Positions 1 to 5,670 of a stretch of DNA of 6,915 nucleotides are shown here, piece after piece. The translations under genes and the position numbers were made by a program. Origin of the DNA: Planctomycetaceae bacterium (GTDB taxonomy: Bacteria; Planctomycetota; Planctomycetia; Pirellulales; Thermoguttaceae); NCBI GenBank assembly GCA_031259095.1, contig JAIRLW010000556.1:1-6915 (forward strand), given 5' to 3'. The notes under the pieces were generated by a model. It was given only the letters and a program-made list of their open reading frames with translations. It had not been told where the DNA came from and ran no database searches. Within the stretch, counting starts at the first letter, position 1; every line of letters begins with the position of its first letter.

Positions 1-2402
1 GTCCAGGCGGCGTGTGACCAATGTTCACCGGCTTGGTAATTTCGGTAAATCCGTATCAGGTAAGTTGTTGCCTTACGTCCGTTTCCGTTCTGCAAATCGT
101 CCAACGCCAGAAAATATAAAGCTCCGTCAATATGTTTACTGTTCGGAAAATGATCCGCCAACAATTGAAAATATTCAACTGATTTAATCGTATCACCATA
201 AGAATCATAATAAATCCCAAGAAACCAAAGCGCATCTTGATATTGCGGCGACGACGAAAATCCGTCAACTATTTTCTCAAGTAATAGTACGGCTTCTCGT
301 TCCTTACCAAGTTGGTAGGCAGCTTTACTCCGAAGTAATAAGGCTTCGGCAAAAATAGACTCTTCCGGTTTTTGAGCAATAAGATCAAGAAGTTTACTAT
401 CAACCTGTTCATATCGTTTTGCTTTGTAAAGTGAATTACAATCACGGATTATTTTACGTTGTTCCGATTCGGAAAGAATCGGTTGCGCGGTTATTCCCAA
501 TATTCCCGACGTATTAACATTAACATTTTTTGCCGATTTGAGTAATTGCTCTTGAGTTTCCTGCAACAAATTTTTCTGAGCCGTGTCGGACAGGTTTGTT
601 CGTGACATTCGTGACATTAACGCGGAAAATACGGCGTTAGCCTGTTCGATATCGCCTAATTGAGCCTTTGCCAACGCAAGAAGTGAACAGGCTTTGACAA
701 AGGTTAATTCGTTCAACGTACCTTCCGTTCCTGTTACCGTATAATTGATGTAATATTGTTTCGGAACGGTCAACTGATTATACTGAGTTGCAAGAATTTG
801 TTCAAGTTGTTGCGCTGCGGCGGAATAATTTTCCTGATCATAAAATTGTGAAGCCCGCCAAAACCGTTCTAAGTCAGTTCCTTGTGTTGTTGAAGTTTGC
901 TGGCGTCCATTGAAACGTCCGCCGCCGTTGTTGGGATTCCATTGTCCGGTGTTGCCGACGGTATTGTTGCCCGGCGTCCATTGTCCATTGGGCGTTTGAC
1001 CTTGCGACGGATTGCCTGCCGGATTCCGTCGCATCCGCGAACCTCCGCCGATAGTTGGATGTTGCGGTGTTGTGGTCGAAGTTGAAATGCCGGCTAATTG
1101 ATTGGTTGTTTCCGTAACAATCGCGTAAAGTTCCGAACGTCCGAGCAATGCCGCTTGACTTTGCATTTCCCGAACAATCGCGTTTGCCTTGTTCGAATCA
1201 CCGCTTTTCGCATACGCTTGAGCAAGCAATGAACAGGCTTTCATAAATGATTCGTCATTCAATTTCTGAATACCGGACGGTAACGGTTGTGTCAAATACT
1301 TGAACATCACTTGTCCCGTCGTGTTGTACTGAGGCAAAATGATTGATTCCAACGTAAAAATTGTTTGTTGCCAATTACGTTGGTCAAACAGAAACACCGA
1401 TTTCAAAAGTGCAATTTCGTCACGATAAACAATATCGTTTAACTGTTCTATTTCCTTCAGAAGACTTTCTGCCTGCTGAGTTTGCTTCAAACCATAAAAA
1501 CAACGGACTCTTACCAAATTGTCGTCGGTGGTCAATGGAGAGATTCGGGAAAATAGTTGTAGGGCTTCGTTGTAATCGCCGAGTCCGCCCTTGCAACGCG
1601 CCAGAACACGCATAGAATCCGTCAAATACTGACTTGATGACCAACGGCGTTGAAATTCAGCGAGCGTTGTGGAGGCTCCTTGAAAATCACCGCGTTCAAA
1701 TAATGTTACGCCCCACTGATATGTTGCCGTTTCTACAACAATCGGATCGGGACTGCTCATTAATTGTTGGAAAATGGCGTTGGCTTCGGTTGTTTTTCCG
1801 AGTTGATTTTTCGCCCACGCCAACCCGATTTTGCTTTCAAGATTTTTTGCTCCGTTTGGAAACATGTAGTCGCATTGATCAAAATAAAATTCCGCTTCTT
1901 CGGCATAGTAGTCCGCTTTTTGGACGTCGTATTCCGCAACGCTATTTCGCATCGCAATATCGCCAAGATAATACAACACGAATTGAAGATTATTGTCTTG
2001 CGGCAAAGTATCAACAAAGTTTTCCAGACGAGGTTTGGCAACACTAAACTGTCCTTGCAAATAGGGAATATCGGCTAAACGAAACAATGCGGCTCTTGCA
2101 AAAGGATCGTTCAAACTGACATTAACAAGCCGTTGGTAATACGTTTCGGCTGAAGCGTATTGTTTGAGGTACAGCAGTGATTCCGCCAAATAGTAAGTTG
2201 CGGCGATGTTCTGGGCGTGATTCGGATATTGAGCGGTAAAAGCCGCGAACGCTGTTCGCGCCTGTTCGTACTGTTTAAGGTCGAACAACGACTTCGCCGC
2301 GGTAAAACGATCAGAGGCGTCGTCTCCGAAAACGCTTGTATTAGAAGAAGTTAAGGCGATTAAAACCGCCATGTTTATTGCCAATAGTTTGAAATATTTC
2401 AT
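1..2402 (-). CDS. Secreted tetratricopeptide-repeat protein, 3' end beyond window
   Basis: The frame is open from an ATG at 2402-2400 to the left edge, giving 800 complete codons with no stop. Residues 1-27 look like a signal peptide (MKYFK, then a hydrophobic core, then SVFG before DD), so the protein is probably exported to the periplasm or cell surface. The rest is helical and TPR-like: clear units lie near residues 29-62, 64-98, 270-290, 650-712 and 722-790, with the usual small-residue and Tyr/Phe pattern and PN or PxN turns. Residues 437-508 form a Gly/Asn/Gln/Thr/Pro-rich linker with repeated GQW-P motifs. The regions either side of the linker (about 340-410 and 522-592) are duplicates. 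No catalytic motif is visible, so a protein-protein scaffold role is inferred, as for BamD/YbgF-like TPR proteins, without assignment to either. The ribosome site is poor: an AAGGA lies 14 bases before the ATG. The neighbouring genes do not reveal its function. Confidence 0.88.
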   Translation of the reverse strand, partial: MKYFKLLAINMAVLIALTSSNTSVFGDDASDRFTAAKSLFDLKQYEQARTAFAAFTAQYPNHAQNIAATYYLAESLLYLKQYASAETYYQRLVNVSLNDPFARAALFRLADIPYLQGQFSVAKPRLENFVDTLPQDNNLQFVLYYLGDIAMRNSVAEYDVQKADYYAEEAEFYFDQCDYMFPNGAKNLESKIGLAWAKNQLGKTTEANAIFQQLMSSPDPIVVETATYQWGVTLFERGDFQGASTTLAEFQRRWSSSQYLTDSMRVLARCKGGLGDYNEALQLFSRISPLTTDDNLVRVRCFYGLKQTQQAESLLKEIEQLNDIVYRDEIALLKSVFLFDQRNWQQTIFTLESIILPQYNTTGQVMFKYLTQPLPSGIQKLNDESFMKACSLLAQAYAKSGDSNKANAIVREMQSQAALLGRSELYAIVTETTNQLAGISTSTTTPQHPTIGGGSRMRRNPAGNPSQGQTPNGQWTPGNNTVGNTGQWNPNNGGGRFNGRQQTSTTQGTDLERFWRASQFYDQENYSAAAQQLEQILATQYNQLTVPKQYYINYTVTGTEGTLNELTFVKACSLLALAKAQLGDIEQANAVFSALMSRMSRTNLSDTAQKNLLQETQEQLLKSAKNVNVNTSGILGITAQPILSESEQRKIIRDCNSLYKAKRYEQVDSKLLDLIAQKPEESIFAEALLLRSKAAYQLGKEREAVLLLEKIVDGFSSSPQYQDALWFLGIYYDSYGDTIKSVEYFQLLADHFPNSKHIDGALYFLALDDLQNGNGRKATTYLIRIYRNYQAGEHWSHAAW

Positions 2403-2481
2403 TATCGTACCTGAATTCCTTTTCGGCACATTCACCGGAAATTTTTGCTCTATTTCCGCTCTTGTAAAATAAAACGAACGT

Positions 2482-2510
2482 AATATACAAAAAATTCGAA
2501 ATTTCTCCAA
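2482..2510 (-). promoter_or_regulatory. Possible sigma70-type promoter for the TPR gene
   Basis: On the minus strand TATATT (2487-2482) matches the -10 consensus at 5 of 6 positions. A weak -35, TTGGAG (2510-2505), is separated from it by exactly 17 bases. It would leave a 5' leader of roughly 70 bases before the ATG at 2402. The -35 match is only 3 of 6 and the region is AT-rich, so a chance match is possible. Confidence 0.35.
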
Positions 2511-2600
2511 TACGAATTTCTGAAATTTTTTCTCAGCATCGTCTCTATTGTCCCATTTGTTCCTATCGCCCTTTAGAGTCAATATTTAGGGATAATGGGG

Positions 2601-2654
2601 GCATTAGAGGTATTAGAGATATTAGAGGCATTAGAAACATTAGAGATAATAGAG
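2601..2654. repeat. Six 9-bp tandem repeats (consensus RYATTAGAG)
   Basis: Six successive 9-base units read gcattagag, gtattagag, atattagag, gcattagaa, acattagag and ataatagag. They are followed by a degenerate atgaag. The variation is concentrated in the first two bases of each unit. The array lies directly beside the cloverleaf-like element. Because the period is a multiple of three, one minus-strand frame reads Ser-Asn-x repeats, but nothing supports translation. Confidence 0.85.
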
Positions 2655-2670
2655 ATGAAGATCGCCGAAT

Positions 2671-2747
2671 TAGGCGGTAGGTGATGTTTCGCCGAAACAT
2701 CACGTCGGCGATAGCCGACGCGGCCTTTTGGCAAAAGGTCGCCTACC
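2671..2747. repeat. Cloverleaf-like three-hairpin element
   Basis: Three adjacent hairpins are visible: GTGATGTTTC/GAAACATCAC (2681-2690 with 2694-2703, loop GCC), GTCGGC/GCCGAC (2704-2709 with 2714-2719, loop GATA) and CGGCCTTTT/AAAAGGTCG (2721-2729 with 2733-2741, loop GGC, one G-T pair). They are enclosed by alternative outer stems: TAGGCG/CGCCTA (2671-2676 with 2740-2745) or GGTAG/CTACC (2676-2680 with 2743-2747). The first outer stem takes its last two bases from the base of the third hairpin. The fold can form on either strand. It may be a REP/MITE-like dispersed repeat or a structured RNA segment; I cannot tell which from one copy. Confidence 0.75.
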
Positions 2748-2775
2748 TTGTGATTTTCGGGCGCAAGCAGTATTA

Positions 2776-2816
2776 CCCCGTTGGGGCGGGCTATCATCTG
2801 AATGCCCTTTCAGGGC
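2776..2816. repeat. Pair of short GC-rich hairpins
   Basis: CCCC/GGGG (2776-2779 with 2783-2786, loop GTT) is followed by GCCCT/AGGGC (2804-2808 with 2812-2816, loop TTC), with about 17 bases between them. They sit 28 bases beyond the cloverleaf-like element and probably belong to the same composite intergenic repeat. No T-tract follows on either strand, which argues against simple intrinsic terminators. Confidence 0.55.
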
Positions 2817-2839
2817 TAAATTCTCACAATACCGGAACA

Positions 2840-2875
2840 AAAAAATAAAATAAAATAGACCGTTACCTTATGGTA
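2840..2875 (-). terminator. Weak terminator-like hairpin after the deacetylase
   Basis: On the minus strand, about 35 bases after the deacetylase stop, a 4-bp stem TACC/GGTA (2875-2872 with 2867-2864, loop ATAA) is followed within about 8 bases by a long T-rich tract, TATTTTATTTTATTTTTTT. The tract is convincing but the stem is very short, so this is only a tentative end point for the glycosyltransferase-deacetylase transcript. Confidence 0.25.
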
Positions 2876-2909
2876 GATCAATAAGTTCCAATGGGATTGT
2901 TCCTAATGA

Positions 2910-3917
2910 TTAACCATTCCGCAAGCCGGAAATTAAAGCACGGAATGAATTGAGTGAATGTTCGCGGTGAATACAAATCCGGTGAATCCGCATTGCGTCC
3001 AGTATCGCGGCGTTGCGAAAATCTTGTAACGTAAACGCCAAACGAAAACCAAGACGTTGAGCGGTTTCAATAACTTGTTCCGAAAAATCATCCGCAGAAC
3101 CAAACGGATACGCAAGAGCATCACACTCTACGCCAAGTTCACGCTCAAGACATTTTTTGGATTCCAGCAATTCATCATTCAACTCCGTTTGATCAAGATT
3201 GGAAAGAATCGGATGTGAAAGAGAGTGTGCGCCAATCTCTATTCCTTGTTCGTGAAGCAAACGAAGTTCGTCCCAATTCAAAAATTCATATAATTCCCGT
3301 TTCCAAAAAGGCGTAAAATCAAGTTCCGTCCGGTTTCGTAAAAAACGCAACAAGTTTTCGCGTTCTTCAACTGGAAGACGTTTAATGCGGTGAAGCAATG
3401 CAAGCGATTCTTCTGTCCGTTGCGGAGTTTCCGGCGGATGTAACGAATACGTTATTCCGCCGATTTCAATATGGGAATCCAATAAACGGACAAGCCGCTC
3501 ATGAATTTCCAACGCCCAAATCAATGAACCGTACGTTGCAATAAAATTTGTTGAAACAAAAATAGTTGCAGGAATTTCGTATCGGGCAAGCAACGGCGCG
3601 GCAAGTGTCAGATTGTTTCGATAACCATCGTCAAAAGAAACATGAACCGCATTATCCGGCAAAGGAATATTGTTTTCAATCGCGTTACGAATTTGCGGCA
3701 ACGAAACCGGACTCCAATATTTTCGCAACTCTTTGAGCTGTTCGTTGAATTGTGTAACTGTTACGGCGATTCGTGTTCGCGCATCGTTTTGCGGGCTGTT
3801 GTCCGAAACAACACTGTGGTAGCAAAGTCCCAGTAATCGCCGCCGCGTTCGAAATCGCGCTAAACAATTCAATCCGAAAACTTCCGCTCCGCAAAGCAAT
3901 ATTTGTTTCAAATTCAT
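2910..3917 (-). CDS. NodB/CE4-type polysaccharide deacetylase family protein
   Basis: A protein of 335 residues. The carbohydrate-esterase-4 motifs are in order: YHSV at 33-36, motif 1 SFDDG at 94-98 (D96 catalytic base candidate, D97 metal ligand), motif 2 HSLSH at 231-235 (the two metal-binding histidines) and motif 3 YPFGS at 270-274. A metal-dependent N- or O-deacetylation of a sugar is therefore likely. The spacing between motifs 1 and 2 is about 130 residues, well above that of minimal NodB domains; residues about 130-220 form a charged, helix-rich insertion. The N-terminus has no convincing signal peptide, although residues 5-20 are mildly hydrophobic. The ATG overlaps the stop of the upstream glycosyltransferase (ATGA), which sets the start and implies translational coupling. 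No Shine-Dalgarno is seen. The pairing suggests action on a lipid-linked sugar or envelope glycan, by analogy with ArnD; the substrate is unknown. Confidence 0.9.
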   Translation of the reverse strand: MNLKQILLCGAEVFGLNCLARFRTRRRLLGLCYHSVVSDNSPQNDARTRIAVTVTQFNEQLKELRKYWSPVSLPQIRNAIENNIPLPDNAVHVSFDDGYRNNLTLAAPLLARYEIPATIFVSTNFIATYGSLIWALEIHERLVRLLDSHIEIGGITYSLHPPETPQRTEESLALLHRIKRLPVEERENLLRFLRNRTELDFTPFWKRELYEFLNWDELRLLHEQGIEIGAHSLSHPILSNLDQTELNDELLESKKCLERELGVECDALAYPFGSADDFSEQVIETAQRLGFRLAFTLQDFRNAAILDAMRIHRICIHREHSLNSFRALISGLRNG

Positions 3918-5446
3918 GGCGATTGGGGCAAATAGAGAAACAGTTCGATAGAGTTGAAATTAAAATCGTATCGTTTTTTCCCAAACCGCGTTTGATATTC
4001 CGCGTGGTTGTAAAGCCAACGCCGTGTGTTTTCATCCGGTTCATAACGGTTGAAAACAACCGGAAGCCAAAGTCGTCCGGTTGTGTTTTGGTTCTGATCG
4101 AATATTTTTTGAAACGATACTTCTCCCGTTTCATAAAGAGGAATTTTCGGTTCAAGTTCGGGAATGTAACAATTGGCAATCAAAGGAAAACACGCAATCC
4201 GGTCTTCAGGTTGCCAGTGTTCACGAATATATTGACAAGCCGACCGCCAATCATAACGGCCACCGTCTTGATAATAACTGGCAAGTTCCGGAATATTTGA
4301 AAGCAGAACAAAAAAAATCCAAACACCATAAAGCGTCCGGCGATAAGGAATTTCCGATTGAATCATCAGCCTGCCAATCCAATCAATAAACAATGCTAAA
4401 ATTACAAGAATTGGAAACGAAAAAAGAAAACGATAATGAATAAGATAGGCAATCTTCAACGGAAGAAGAAAAACCGTCACTCCACATAATGTTGCACAAA
4501 TAAACCAATATCCGTAACCATTTTTTTTGAAACGAAATAAAACAAACAACCACGCCGGTACGCAAAGCATGAAAAATGACCAGCCGAAACTAAATGCCAA
4601 TCCGACAACCGCATGAATTGAAGAAACGGTTGTTGTTGGGAAATTATTCCACGATTGGGCAAGCGGCAAAATATGCACAACGGCAATCGTCAACAACACA
4701 ACCGACCAAAATCCTAAAATCAAAATAATTTTGTCGTGTAAAATATTGTTCCATAAACTATTTTTCCGATTGGTCTGATCCGTTTGATTTTTTTGTTTTG
4801 TTCCTAAATAATTGACAAGCAACCCAATGAGGAGAAATCCCCAAATGAGTCCTGTTAAAGAATGAGTTAACACCATCAGAATCGATGCGGGACCTAACAC
4901 TATTGCGGCAACAACGGAACGCCTCACCGCAACATATCCGCCTAAAAGTAAAACAATCGAGATGAAAAAAAACGCCTGACTATAAAATCGATTGTTCTGA
5001 CTGTGTAAAATATGATCGGGAAAAAGGAGAATTAACATTGCAAGAATCAGACTTGCCGAACAACCAAACAAAGGATAAGCCAACCAAAACACAATGCCGA
5101 CACAAAACGATCCAATAACAGCCGGCAAAACCCGTGATCCGAATTCGTCATCGCCGAACAACCGGTAATCCAGCCAATGAACAAAATAAGCCGCAATAAT
5201 CAATGGCGGCAAACGTGAAAATTGTGATTTTTTGGAATCGAATTGTGAATTTTTGAACATATACGACGGAATTGGTTGACCTTCGAAAAAGTACCGCGTT
5301 TCCATTGTCGTATAATTTTCATCGAAACCGTGAGACCAAGTTCCAAGATGATAAAAACGTAACATCGCCGACAATGTTACAAGAACAACAAACAGAATAA
5401 ATCGGGAAAAATAATTAAATTTTACAGAGTCTGCCATAAATTTCAC
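3914..5446 (-). CDS. GT-C fold membrane glycosyltransferase (GT39/ArnT-like)
   Basis: A polytopic membrane protein of up to 510 residues. About ten hydrophobic segments are visible, near 13-31, 103-128, 129-145, 157-175, 178-212, 238-262, 277-305, 313-330, 338-357 and 370-385. After the first helix, the first outer loop carries GFDEN at 40-44, matching the acidic catalytic/metal motif of GT-C enzymes such as PMT and ArnT. The following FPDHILHSQNNRFYS (142-156) fits the conserved HS-x-R-x-Y loop of this group. A soluble C-terminal part (about 398-510) starts with YDWRSACQYIREHW and continues PEDRIACFP, typical of GT39 relatives. The expected role is transfer of a sugar from a polyprenyl-phosphate donor to a protein, lipid or glycan at the outer face of the membrane. 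The longest frame begins with GTG at 5446; an ATG three codons later (5437) is equally plausible, and neither has a clear ribosome site. It overlaps the deacetylase by 4 bases. Confidence 0.85.
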   Translation of the reverse strand: MKFMADSVKFNYFSRFILFVVLVTLSAMLRFYHLGTWSHGFDENYTTMETRYFFEGQPIPSYMFKNSQFDSKKSQFSRLPPLIIAAYFVHWLDYRLFGDDEFGSRVLPAVIGSFCVGIVFWLAYPLFGCSASLILAMLILLFPDHILHSQNNRFYSQAFFFISIVLLLGGYVAVRRSVVAAIVLGPASILMVLTHSLTGLIWGFLLIGLLVNYLGTKQKNQTDQTNRKNSLWNNILHDKIILILGFWSVVLLTIAVVHILPLAQSWNNFPTTTVSSIHAVVGLAFSFGWSFFMLCVPAWLFVLFRFKKNGYGYWFICATLCGVTVFLLPLKIAYLIHYRFLFSFPILVILALFIDWIGRLMIQSEIPYRRTLYGVWIFFVLLSNIPELASYYQDGGRYDWRSACQYIREHWQPEDRIACFPLIANCYIPELEPKIPLYETGEVSFQKIFDQNQNTTGRLWLPVVFNRYEPDENTRRWLYNHAEYQTRFGKKRYDFNFNSIELFLYLPQSP

Positions 5447-5473
5447 GACAAAAATTAAATGATAGTTGGGAGT

Positions 5474-5571
5474 CTCTAAAAATTAATTTTATTCGATTTC
5501 GGTCGATTTTAATCGACTAAAAATCGACCGAAGTCGAAATAATTTGTTTTTGGCAAATAGTATTTTTAGAG
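5474..5571. repeat. Nested inverted repeat in the transporter-glycosyltransferase spacer
   Basis: Outer arms CTCTAAAAAT (5474-5483) and ATTTTTAGAG (5562-5571) are perfect 10-bp inverted copies. Inside them is a long hairpin with 19-base arms (5492-5510 and 5520-5538) that pair at all but one position, and that mismatch is a G-T wobble; the loop is 9 bases. The arms are built on repeated TCGA/TCGATT words. An alternative shorter hairpin, GTCGATT/AATCGAC (5502-5508 with 5511-5517), competes with the long one. No target-site duplication is evident. It could be a small mobile-type repeat or an upstream control structure for the glycosyltransferase. Confidence 0.75.
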
Positions 5572-5596
5572 GTTCTCTGTTTAGCGCGGATAGTGT

Positions 5597-5638
5597 CGCA
5601 AGCGGATTATTAACCTTGCGGTAAAAATTTCGCTTGCG
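5597..5638. repeat. 8-bp inverted repeat downstream of the transporter
   Basis: CGCAAGCG (5597-5604) and CGCTTGCG (5631-5638) are perfect inverted copies with 26 bases between them. They start 33 bases past the transporter stop on the minus strand. The stem could contribute to transcript ending or mRNA stability, but no T-run follows on the minus strand, so it is not a standard intrinsic terminator. Confidence 0.4.
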
Positions 5639-5670
5639 TCCACTCTTCTCCACTATCAACTCTCCCGTTA

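Larger units (their letters stand above)
2403..2909. other. Long intergenic spacer with composite repeats
   Basis: No credible gene lies in these 507 bases. Reading left to right it holds an AT-rich upstream region of the TPR gene with a possible promoter (2482-2510), a six-unit 9-bp tandem repeat (2601-2654), a three-hairpin cloverleaf-like element (2671-2747), two short GC-rich hairpins (2776-2816), and an AT-rich stretch with a weak terminator-like hairpin downstream of the deacetylase (2840-2875). The repeat part (about 2600-2816) is richer in GC than the AT-rich flanks, which suggests an inserted or dispersed unit. Confidence 0.7.

Noticed and set aside
1361..2078. Several plus- and minus-strand open frames of 74-137 residues
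   Set aside because: They overlap the continuous TPR frame, have low-complexity or unlikely composition and no start signals, and are shadow frames.
2601..2654. Possible CRISPR array
   Set aside because: The units are 9 bp and directly abutting, with no spacers, and no cas genes are present.
2671..2747. Possible tRNA gene suggested by the cloverleaf shape
   Set aside because: The loops are 3-4 bases instead of 7-8, there is no T-arm or anticodon-loop pattern, and the outer stem is short and ambiguous.
2579..2797. Minus-strand 72-residue open frame through the repeats
   Set aside because: It simply translates the hairpins and the 9-bp array (Ser-Asn-x runs), with no ribosome site and no protein-like composition. 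It is best seen as a repeat read by chance.
3685..4300. Overlapping frames of 164 (minus) and 175 (plus) residues across the glycosyltransferase-deacetylase junction
   Set aside because: Both lie over two genes with clear family motifs and an ATGA overlap. They have no recognisable domain and unusual basic/aromatic composition.
5459..5464. Minus-strand TATCAT as a -10 box for the glycosyltransferase gene
   Set aside because: No -35-like sequence lies at the proper distance, and the leader would be only a few bases to the GTG or about 14 to the ATG.
5597..5638. Intrinsic terminator for the transporter
   Set aside because: The 8-bp stem has a 26-base loop and is not followed by a T-run on the minus strand, so it is kept only as an inverted repeat.
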